The notes under the pieces are model-generated. The model saw only the letters and a list, made by a program, of their open reading frames with translations. It was not told the origin of the DNA and searched no databases. A program made the translations under genes and the position numbers. From assembly GCA_035610835.1 (NCBI GenBank), contig CM069442.1, forward strand, positions 61,109,431 to 61,173,430: a stretch of 64,000 nucleotides of DNA, read 5' to 3'. Shown here piece by piece: positions 1 to 12,200 of the stretch. The stretch's first letter is position 1. Each line of letters begins with the position of its first letter. The DNA is from Ophiura sarsii. Its lineage: Eukaryota; Echinodermata; Ophiuroidea; Amphilepidida; Ophiuridae.

Positions 1-168
1 ATGATGAATTTGGTCGATTAGGTGCTCAGTTTCTGGCTTGCAGAAAATATATAGGGTACCATCAGATAATGTTGAAACCTCCTGTGTTATCTGGCAGTGC
101 TACAAATGTTCATTGGTATTGATACACTTAACAATTTACACACAACATTTGTCTTTATTTTGTCACAG

Positions 169-260
169 ATAAGCGATAGCCAAAACGACAAACTGAGAGC
201 CATTCCATTATTTTGTTTCCCAGATGCGTTCAAATGGGCAAAAGTAGATAATTACGAGAG
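169..260 (+). CDS. DENND2: DENND2-like exon (end of uDENN)
   Basis: This 92-bp exon lies between a TGTCACAG acceptor and a GTAAGA donor. It starts in phase 0 and ends with two bases of a split Ser codon. It encodes 30 residues including LRAIPLFCFPDAFKWAKV, the conserved block that closes uDENN in DENND2 proteins. It is the first exon visible; sequence 1-168 is intron. Confidence 0.88.
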
Positions 261-3200
261 GTAAGATAAAGTTGGTCATTTTCAATAATTAAAGCATTTA
301 CCGTGTCAGGTGTTATAGGTGGGTGATCTGATGAAAATCACTTTAAAAATTGAGATTTTGTATCATTACACCTTCAAAATGTAAAGTCTGAAATGTTTCA
401 TTCAGATGCTACAAGCAGAAAAGTAGTGAATTATAGTCGTCGGCAGAGAAATTCAGCACTTTTTAAAAACTCGCGCGATCTAGTTAACCCTTTGAACCCT
501 GAGTTATTATAAGGGTTCGGTACACCCACCCTGACTTCTCCGGGGTAAAATGCAAAATATAGTACATGCTATTATAATTTGTTGTTTCAATTTAATACTG
601 TCCTGTTTTGTATTTATCTGTGTGTAAATGTATTTATATTGAATAAAGACATGATAATAAAACAAAACAACTGTGTTTTTGCTAACCTTATACCCAGTAT
701 GCCACCTTTGAACCCGGAAGTATTGGTCGGGTCGGTAAAACGACACCAAGTTTATTTCAAAATATTCCTACACCCGTCTGACACCCTCTGACTGAACGTT
801 TCTGGCCTCTATCATCGGTAATATATGTTACTGATGATAGAGGGCAGTATATGCCAATATACTACACGTATAACGTAACATTTACAACAACAAATTGTCA
901 GTTTTTATCGCCAAAATTGCAAATCATGACCGTAAACAATGCATCCCTGTCTACCTGAAAATCATCTGCGCCATATTTTGGTTGCATATTCATCCAGTTT
1001 CGTGCTATTTTTGACAGTTTTCTTCAGCCAATACACAACATAAACCTTGCGAAAAAATGTATTTCATATTGGGTGAACATCATATGACTTTCAAGTCACA
1101 TGACCACTCAAAGTCATATGATATGTGTCACCTTTCGCTCAGGTCGATTTTTCGACCTATCGGGTTATACGACGTTCTCAATAGGTCGATAAATCGACCT
1201 ATCGGGTTCAAAGGGTTAATGAACGTGTGTGGGCAGGGACATTCATGACCCATAGATACGATCGGCCAATCGGATTACAGATACCGTGTAAGGGTCAAAT
1301 TCTTCAAGATAATGCTGTTCTACAATGCACTTCTGTGTTTACGCTTGTACGCAGTTGTCACAGAAAAAAGCATGTGTGGCCGGGGACATTCATGACCCAT
1401 AGATACGATCGGCCAAGTAGATTACAGATACCACGTAGAGTCAAACTCCTCAAGATAATGCTGTTCTACAACGCATGTCTGTGTTTACGCTTGTACGCAG
1501 TTGTCACAGAAAAAAGTGCTGAACTTCTCTGATGCCGACTATTAGCCACAAATGTGGTATACCACACCTGAGGTTTTGGTGCTACTTTATGGGGGACAAT
1601 TGAACTCATTTCGGTTTTGCTTCTTTCTTTAAAACCACCAGAGTATAATTTCTTCTCCCATTTTGGGAATAAGATTGTGTTATTTATGGTGCACCTCACA
1701 GTAGAATAGATAACAACATGCAAACGGTCTGGCCCACAATTGGATCACCCATCTATAACTCCAGATAGATAACTTGTAAAATGGCGTAGACGCTATCCTG
1801 AAATTCGTCTTCACGATCTCGATTTCGCAGATGATATAGCTCTCCTAGCAACATCAATCAGTAAAACGGAATTACTGTTACAGAGTGTTGAGGCAGCATC
1901 AAATGCAGTTGGCCTGCATTTAAATGAAGGAAAAACAAAAAGCCTCCTTATAAATATTGCCACCTCAGCCAGTGTAAAGACCATCAAAGGAGTAGAGCTG
2001 GAAAATGTCTCCAATTTCATCAAATACTTGGAAGCCTATGTTCTAGACACATTCCAGGAATTCAAATGCAGGAAAGCACAAGCATGGGTTGCCTGCAATA
2101 AACTGCAGAAGATCTGGAAATCTGATCTCGAAAGAAGGCCAAAATCAGATTCTTCAAAGCCTGCGTAGAAAGCATTTTGTTGTATGGCTCCGAAACATGG
2201 ACTATCAGCAGGAAAATTGAAGACAGAATCAATGGATGTTATACTCAACTGTTACGTAGAATATTTGACATCAGTTGGAGGGATCACATCCCAAACAGCA
2301 TGGTATATGGCGATATCCCCCCTATAACATCAATAATCAGGCAGCGCCGTTTATGTTTCGCTGGCCACTGCATGCGAACAACCAACCAGCCTATCTCCCG
2401 TCTAATTTTCTGGACCCCTCCTGGTGGGAAAGCTAACAGAGGCAGAAGACACCTTCAGTATCCTGATACCGTCAAGAATGATGGGTTTAGATCCTCCAGA
2501 GATCCGCCAACTCATGAATGACAGGAAAGTCTGGGCCCAGTACGTTGCGATTGCTTCCTCCGTTTCGTCCACGGACGACCAATGATGATGATGATGAAAA
2601 TGGCGTGTCATAATTGATCAGAATTTTGGGCATATAGTTCAACTATATGAATGCATTAGTCTTCCTCTGGGCAGAGACATCGGTGCATATTTCACTGCCT
2701 GGGCTTTGACTTTTATCATACCTGTAGACTGGTATTATGGCAGAATATATAGAAATAATTGAAATAGGGGTCAAAATTATCCTTGTTTTAGAACTTAAGG
2801 GCCAATTCTCAAAAAGAAAATAATTGATTTGATCTGAGTTCAATGATCATAAGGCTTGCTCACTTATCAATTTAACCTTGTGGTTATCTTTGACTTGTTT
2901 TGTTTTCATATTTCAGTGAGAGTTATTCATTTGTGTTAACCAGTGTGGATGGATCAAGGACATATGGTTATAATAGGAGATTACTGGTAAGATGACATTG
3001 ATTGGTCAAATTGTATACAAAATGACAGAAGGAACAGATAGGGGACACTGGGTCCGCTAGCATAAGGAACTCAACTCAACTCATGCCCCACATAGGAGTC
3101 CTGGTCAATATGTCCTATGCCACGGGGGTCGCACTACAAGCAAAATAAGTTTTCTGAGGGTATACAGTATATAGACCTCTGTGATTATGCAATGAGGAAG

Positions 3201-6200
3201 CAGGGGATACCATCATAGGGTTGTTTTGGCAATTTGTAATGCAAAGGTGTATTAGGGTTAAATACACTGGTCAAGTTGAATATCCTGGTTGGAAAGCAAG
3301 TAATAAACTTACCTCTAACAAATTACCAATAGAGATCAAGAGGGCCAGAGCCAACAGGTACTGGATTTTAGCATTTTTATACCCAAGTTGCCTTTTTGGA
3401 GCTAGCATTTTAGCATTTTAGCAGTAGACCCTTGGCAAAAATACAATATTATGATAAAAAGTAATGTCAGACACTTATCTTCTTAATTTACAACTCCTAG
3501 TGGTTTTATGAGAATAAGATTTCATTGATTCCAGTGAAATCATTTCTCTGTATGAACTTTGAGACAAAGAAATGGAAATTATGATCTGTCAGTCATGTTG
3601 TTCAGTTGATTAAAATTACATGTGGAATGCATGGGTAGAACCCCTGTAAAACATGGACAATTTAAAGACTATGATGCAGTGTATATCGGCAGGTTGAAGT
3701 GCATTATCAGAGTGTAATTTACATAGTTGTACATCAGGTTTGAAAATGTGAACATTGGCAACCATGTTCATGGTCTTTGCAGATATGACTGAGGCAGCAT
3801 GCTCCCAGTTCTTCAGTCGTTAATATTTTTTTGGCGTCTGATAATAGTGTGGAATTTGGACACAATTATCTTCCATTATGATTATTACAATGATTTCATA
3901 GACTTATTTTTTCCCTTGGCCTTTGGCCTCTGGAAAAAATAGAGGCCTCTTATCTCAGGATTACCCTGGGGAAATAGTCTTTACTATTCGCCATATGAGC
4001 AGTCAATATTTCTAATCTAACTCTCTGTTTTGTTCATTACAGCCACCAGGCAATGGGCCAAGACTTCCAGAAGTGTACTGTGTCATGAGTCCCATAGGGT
4101 GTGCAGCCCTGTACAATGAGCTTCTGGACGAGATTGAGAAAAGAAGAATGGTGTCGCCGCAAGCTGTGGAGGTCCTGCTCAGGACAGCAAGAGATCATGC
4201 ATTCCCTAAACCAGTAAGTGGATTTTGTCGACTGCACCTCCGACCAAGTTGTGGCACCAGCACCATAATGGGGGGTGGGGGTGGGGGATAGGGTAGGCAA
4301 GAGAAAGATTTAAATTAAGGGAGCAAGAGGCGCACAGGAAGCGTGCAAAAATATGACATTTGGTTTCCTAAAATGAGCTCAATTTTGACTGAAATGGAAG
4401 TATTTCAGACAGGTTAAGCTAAATTTAGGTAAATTTAACAGAAAAAAGAAAAGACATGTTATGGAGAGAAATTTGGGAGTGCAAGAAAAATACTTGAGGC
4501 CCCTTGTGGCGTCGCCAATGTCAGAGTACCATTTCAATTTAAATGTTTTCAAAAAAAGAAATTCCTAATCAGAAAATAGAGTCCAATAAAATTACATAAG
4601 ATAAAAGAACAAGTAAACACCCAAGATCAAATTGGAGCCTGTACAGTTCTGTAACAAGCTGAAAAATTGCTCATTTGTTTTTAAAATATGACAAATTATT
4701 GGAGTGATCTGGTAAGCGATCTATGATTGACACATTAACTGATATTTGTTAATCTTTCCAATAGGATAAATGAGTGGTACAATCCTTTGGCTGAACTCTT
4801 GCTGTAGAAGATTGTACATTGTATACGCATAGTTTTTAACATTTGAATATCTGCGACAATTTTTGTAACATAGCATTTTAGTTTGGAAGAGGAGTAGCAA
4901 TGGACTCTATGTTCGTCCCATGGCAATAATTACGTTATTTATGTTATAAATAATTATTATGCTGGGAAAATGTTATGGTTGGAGCTGTTATTGGTTCAAT
5001 GGATTTAAAGAGAAAATTTTTTTTTTGGGGGGGAGCTGTCATGAACACTAAATCAGCAAATTGAAAATCGTAAATTGTGAATGAAAAGCTGAAATGCTCT
5101 GTTTCTCTTCAGTTTCTCTGATAGGATAAACAAGAATTTATTTAGAAAGAATGAATAATAGTGTTATTGTTTGATCAGGCCAACAAAAAAAAGAAGGTTT
5201 GTCTCAGATGACATGAGAGACTGAAAATGTAATGCGGTCTGCGGATTTTTTTAAATTTTTTTTCTTTCAATTTAGACCTGATCGTCATTTGTTTGGTCAA
5301 AAAGTTGGATTTTGCAAGATTTTTTTGAGAAAATTGAAAAAAGAAAAAAAAATTGGAAAAAAAATTGAAAAAAAATTGAAAAAAAAAAAAAAATTGAAAA
5401 AAAAAAAAAAAAATCCACTAAAAAAAAAAGCTTACGCGGGCGGTTTCGTGAATGCACGCGGGTCATCTGAGACAAACTTTTTTTTTTTTTGGCCTCAGCT
5501 CTAAATTGGTGAATATATGATGACGAAATTGGCGATTTGTGAGTACAGAAGGGCACTATCATACTCTGCATCATATGCATGACGGGTGTATGCAACCAAA
5601 ACCGCATTAGCGTAGCCATAATCGTATAAACACCGAATATTTCTCACCAATTTGTAACTGATTAAACTATAGTCAGCTGTCATTTTTTATTTTACAAAAC
5701 ATCAGTATATGGATGACAACTCATTTATTGATATGTCTGCCTACTATCAACATGTTACAAGATGTTTTGTGTTGATTTATTTTCTTCAGGGTGAGAGGTT
5801 GAGGATAAAGATGCCTATAGGCGAGAAGATTGCAGGTACAGTTACCAAACCTCTCATAATTCATAGACCAACAGACTCAAGGCTTGAACAGGTAAAGAAT
5901 TTTATGTTAGGTAAAGTATATCCCACTATCCCACAAAAAGTACAAATGTAACATCTCTGCGTATTCCAGTGATAGGCACATCTGTTGCATGCCAATACTC
6001 ATTGGCGGGGCCAGGGGGGGGCCTGGGGGGCACGTGCCCCCCGGGTCCCTGGCACCAAAAAAAAAAAGGAGAAGAAAAAGAAAGAAAAAGGAGAAGAAAA
6101 AGAAAGAAAAAGGAGAAAAAGGAAGAAAGAAAAGAGAAATAGTAGATGGTATAGAGTTCTTTATTTGTTACATAGTAAGTTTCCATGCCCCCACCCCTTA

Positions 6201-9200
6201 TTTTGTACGTTCCCGGCACAGATCCCGGCATATCAAGGCAATAATGGCGTAGCCAGAGGGTTAAGAAGGGGCCGACCGCTCCTTCTCCCCTGTCACCCAA
6301 TTTTGCCATTGTCGCCTCAATTTTGATAAGAGAAATCATAGTTAAATTATGACGTTCAAATACAAAGATAGCATTTTTCATTGCAAATTAAGAAGATAGT
6401 TTGAAGCCAAAATGTACCTCACATCCTAGCAAAATCGGGTAAAATAGCAAAACATGCAACAATAAAAGCAGTGTCATAAGGCCAAAATATATCTCAAATG
6501 TGGCAAATAAGTATAAAGAAGCCAGGGGTTTTCGTAAAAAAATAAAAATAAAATGTGAGATTTTAATAGAAGCAACAATGTATCTCAATCTTGGTAAAAT
6601 TAATGTAAAGAAGTCAATTTTGCGTGGTTGGTATCTCAATCGCGGCACAATTTATGTAAAATAGCCCAAAAAAAAAATTCGCACGCTACGCGCGCACGTG
6701 GCATGAACGTTAACTTTTATTTTGGAATCTCATTTTAAGACAAAATGTATCTCGATCATGACAAAATTAGTTAAGAAGCCAATATTTTGCGCGTTTTGCT
6801 CATGTGCCTCCAAATATTTGCTTTTTTAAGCTTGTACCAGCGACAATTGGCAAAAATATGTAGAATAGCAAACAAAATTGCGCGCTACGCACGCACATGC
6901 CCCAAACGATAAGACTTGGGACCAGTCCTTGTGTGACTTCATTTCTTGTTGTCCGTTTCGGGAGAGCCCGAGCTGGTGGGTGAAGGGTGGGTGGATGTTT
7001 TAGAACCTCAAAATATTTACATTTCTTTTTAAAAGCTTGTTATCAGCAAAAAAAGTCGCTCAATTAGTGTAAAATATGCAATTTTGCGCGCTAAGCTCGC
7101 ATGAACCTTCAAACATTACATTTAGCTTCATAACAAATTAGTATCAAATGTTGTGCGCTACGCGCTAATGTGACTTCAAACATTAACTTTATCTTTATGA
7201 AACTTTTATGAAGGCAAGCCTCAATCATAGCAAACTGTAGTAAAATAGCATATTTTTCGCGCGCTACGCGCACCTGTTAAGGTATCAGGTCACTTGTTTC
7301 TTTACTTCATCAATGTATAGGTATCTGATTAATAATAATTTCAAAAATATATGATTTTGATTTGCAGCTTTAGTTTTCTTTTAAATTAAGGTTTTGATAT
7401 TCATATAACGTACAAAAAAGAAGATAGAATTACCCAAAAGAAAATGTTTTTATTGCCAGTAATATAGCAAACATCTAGAATATATTAGTATAATTATGCT
7501 CAACTTCTTTCGTGCATTGATAATTTTTTTTATTTATTAGAAATGAAGAGATGACTTTTCGATAAAATGTTGGTCAAAAGTATACACCAGATCGCACCAA
7601 ATGAGTTCGAAAATTGAAAAAGGTCCAATTCTGAGGGGGAATATACTTAAATCAAGAATATGCTCAACTTCTTTCTATTTATTGGAAATGAAGAGGTGGC
7701 TTTTCGATTACATTTTGGTCAAAAGTATACACCAGATCGCACCAAATGAGTTCCAAAATTGAATTTTTTTCTACTACTGAGGGTGACACATCCCCCCTCA
7801 GACACCCCCCTGTCCGAGCATAGCTCGGAGGGCAGTGCTGCGCACCGCTTGGATGGTACCTTATCAAATTCAGTTTTTCTGGATCTGAGCCTGAGTGCCC
7901 CCCGGATAAAATAATCCTGGCTACGCCTATGATACTGGAGCTTGTCTGTGATTGTAAGAGAACCAGACCAGAGAATAAGAATTATGCGTCAAATAATAAT
8001 AAGCTGCGCTCCGTGGAATAGGCTCAGATGTCATTGTCTAATTGTTTTTCTTTAAGTGAGAAAAAGAGTTGTAATGGTCAGGTGAATAAAAATGGGGAAA
8101 AGTAGATGGAAGATGGCAATTAATGGGAAATGATTTTTAAAGTTCATTGAAGAATTTTGATTATGCTCAGCTAAGTTGAACAACAATTTTTAGTAACACT
8201 TACTAATCTGTTTTTGGAGTAAAATTTGTTTGTATCAATTCACTTTGTGGCTTTTTATTGGTTGGTAGAAAAGGGGAACATATCAATATTTTATTTGGTG
8301 AATATTGCTTTAAAGCAGTGATATAAATTTCTTAAGAGATGAATATAGGCCATAAGTCTGATTAATACCAAATAAATAAAGGCAGAACTGTAAGTCTCAA
8401 CATATGGTGAGTGTAAGAGGCGATGATGGCGAGGGGGTAAAAGAAGCGGGAGAAAGATGTGGTCGACGTTTCAACTGGATATACCAGAACAAAACAACAG
8501 ATTGATCGCTCTGTGTGGCTCTCCCACCTAGATTGGGCTTGGCTTCGGGAGTGTTCTGGTTGGCAGCCAGTGGTCTCTTTTTCTAGCATTTGTTTTGCCT
8601 TTCCCATTTCATTCCCTTTTTAAAGCATTTCTTACTTGCTTTTAAAATTCAGCCTGCTCTTTTGACCTCCAACCACTTTACTTCAGGTCATTTCCTCACT
8701 GCTATTGTTAATCAGTCAAGCAGTGGCATCTAAGCATATCAAAATCGTTTGAGGATCCACTTGAAGTGATCTGTTTATGGTTTTCTTAATAACCTGCTAA
8801 CTTTCTTTAACAGTTCATATACTTATTTCTTTATCATGCATAATTTGTAATCCTCTTGGCTTTCTTGTTACTTCTTGCCACTATTTTATTCTTTGCAGTA
8901 TGTCTCTCTATCTAAAGGGAACAACAACTGCCCTAGTGTGTTTTGCTTAGGCCAACAATTTTTTTTGTTATGTTGTCCTCCACAGCTTTCAGAGAGGAGG
9001 GGCGGGCGGGCGGATTTTTTTTATTTTTTTAAAATTTATTTTAAAATTTTCTTTTACCAGCAGAAGCTCAAAGTTCAGCCAACAAGAAGTTAAAATCACT
9101 CAAAGAGCCGCACATATATGTTATAAACACTTAATTTAATATTAATGCCATTTAAACTGTTAAAAAAAAAATCTGAAAAAAAAACTGGAAAAATAAAAAA

Positions 9201-12200
9201 TCTGATTTAAAAAAAAAATGATTTAAAAAAAAAATGATTTAAAAAAAAATTATTTAAAAAAAAAACGATTTAAAAAAAAAAAAAAAAATTGGAGCGGCCC
9301 TAAAATGACGAGCGGGCGGTCGAGGACAACATAACAAATTTTGTTTTGGCCTTATCTGTATGCACACTGACTTTTATGAGCTTGTTTTGTATTTTGCTTA
9401 TCGGCATATACTTTTGTCTTGATAACTTGATAAAGACTGGTATATCCAGTCGAAACGTCGACCACATCTTTCTCCCCCTTCTTTTACCCCCTCGCCATCA
9501 TCACCTCTCACACTCACCATATGTTGAGACTTACAGTTTTGCCTTTATTTATTTACCGTGTTTGTTTGTCTCTAATGAATTCTATGGGATCCATATCGTG
9601 TGCCCTGCTGGACAGTTGGAACTGTCGTTATGCATTTATTCTAGTACCAAATAGGAAAGAACTTAACAATAAGCCTAAGACATGTTTTGGAAATAAATTA
9701 GGGGGAGAAATATGGGTCAAATGAGAGAGGAAACACTTTCCTACTCCCCCATCTATTGTCGGGACACTTAGTGAAACTGCTGACAACGGTGGTATTTTCA
9801 ACATTGTATGAGGGAGAATGTTTGGCAACTTTCCATTTTTGATTAGTAAATCACAGGATTCGAGGATACAACAACTTTACAAGAATGTCATATTTAATGG
9901 ACTACAACTTATCATATACTAGTTTTTTTGTTCTTTCTTACTAAACATATGCTATTTGTATTTGTTTCCATGTTTCAGATGAATTTTGAGTGCTTATTTG
10001 ACTCATTAGATGTCTGCGAAGTGGTACAAGTGTTTGCATCATTATTGCTAGAAAGAAGAGTGGTTATGTGCTCAAGTAAACTAAGGTTAGTTATGAACCG
10101 TAAAATAAACTTGGTTTAGGCTGGTTAACTACGAGTGTTTGCATCATTATTGCTAGAAAGAAGAATGGTTATGTGCTCAAGTAAACTAAGATTAGTTATG
10201 AACCGTGTAATAAACTTGGGTTAGGGTAGTTAACTACGAGTGTTTGCATCATTATTGCTAGACTGAATCCTCATGTCTTCCCTAATTTACACACAGCCCC
10301 TGCGTGGGTGCTCAAATGTGAAGACTGGAAAAAATACAGTTCCAAAAGTGTGCGCTGATAAACTGCTTAATATATACATGAGCTATTCACGCACCGGTCA
10401 CGCCACAGTGCGCGGATAGTGTCATAGATAGATAGGGCTACTGCCTTTGAATTGGACCAATCGCGTGGTTTTTCTGTTGTTGCTGTGTACAAATGCGCAT
10501 GCACGGTACTGGTATGCATGGAATTCCACGACAAACCGCACACTTTTTGGACGTACTATTTTCCCAGTCTCTCTTTTTGGTCCGCCATTTTTAAAGATGG
10601 CGGCCATATAGAAGGACGCGGGGACCCATGCTACATTATTGCTAGAAAGAAGAGTGGTTATGTGCTCAAGTAAACTAAGGTTAGTTATGAACCTTGAAAT
10701 AAACTTGGGTTAGGGTAGTTAACTACGAGTGTTTGCATCATTATTGCTAGAAAGAAGAGTGGTTATTAGGGCGGGGCGTAAATAGGGAAGGTATTTTGTT
10801 CAAATCGGCCATGGTCAAAATGTATTCCACTTGACCCCACATGATTAAATATGCACTTTATAAAAAAATCGGAAGGGGTTTTCAGACCCCACCACTACCC
10901 TTAATCCCCCTATAGGGGAATACATGGTAAAATTGCCATATTGGTGTAGCAAAATTATGTTTCGACCTAAAACAAATTGAAACATAATATTTTCAGCACA
11001 ATGCATTTCTATTAGGTCCCCATAATGACATACTAAAAGTCCGAAAATATCAGAGTGGTAGAAATATGCCTAATTTGCATAAACTTAAAATGGCCGCTCA
11101 TTTGAGAATTTTGGCGGCCATTTTTTATTTATGCAATTTAAGATACACATATCAGGGCAAATATGTCTCTGTATGTCCTTTGAGACATTATACATCCATA
11201 AAATATATGCTGAAGCTATTTGAAGTGCGATAACAACTATCTAAGATAAGAAATAAGTCCAAAACAATGAAAATGCTCAAATTATCGGCCATTTTAAGTT
11301 TATGCAAATTATCATATTTCTAACACTCTGACATTTTCAGACTTTCAGTATGTCATTGTGGGTACCTTATAGAAATGCATTGAGCTGAAAAAAATATGTA
11401 CTAATTTGTTCTATGTCGAAACCTAATTCTGCGTCACCAATTTGGCAACTTTACCATGTATTTCCCTATAGGGGGATAAAGGGTAGTGGTGGGGTCTGAA
11501 GACCCCCTCCGAAAAATTTTTAAAGTGCATATTTGATCATGTGGGGTCAAGTGGAATACATTTTGACCATGGCCGAATTGAACAAAATACCTTCCCTATT
11601 TACGCCCCGCCCTAGTGGTTATGTGCTCAAGTAAATTAAGGTTAGTTATGAACCTTGAAATAAACTTAGGTTAGGCTAGTTAACTACGAGTGTTTGCATC
11701 ATTATTGCTAGAAAGAAGTGTAGTTATGTGCTCAAGTAAACTGAGGTTAGTTATGAACTGTGAAATAAACTTGGGTTAGGGTAGTTAACTACGAGTGTTT
11801 GCATCATTATTGCTAGAAAGAAGAGTGGTTATGTGCTGGTTAGTTATGAACCTTGAAATAAACTTGGGTTAGGGTAGTTAACTACGAGTGTTTGCATCAT
11901 TATTGCTAGAAAGAAGAGTGGTTATGTGCTCAAGTAAATTAAGGCTAGTTATGAACCGTGAAATAAGCTTGGGTTAGGGTAGTTAACTACGAGTGTTTGC
12001 ATCATTATTGCTAGAAAGAAGAGTGGTTATGTGCTCAAGTAAATTAAGGTTAGTTATGAACCGTGAAATAAACTTGGGTTAGGGTAGTTAACTACGAGTG
12101 TTTGCATCATTATTGCTAGAAAGAAGAGTGGTTATGTGCTCCAGTAAATTAAGGTTAGTTATGAACCTTGAAATAAACTTAGGTTATGGTAGTTAACTAC

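Noticed and set aside
5232..5504. Lys-rich open frame
   Set aside because: It is produced by poly(A) tracts of the fold-back MITE at 5177-5495, with no splice or family support.
5926..6381. 151-codon minus-strand open frame
   Set aside because: It lies over a purine/pyrimidine tract and repeat-family DNA, with low-complexity Phe/Leu/Ser runs and no similarity to a known protein.
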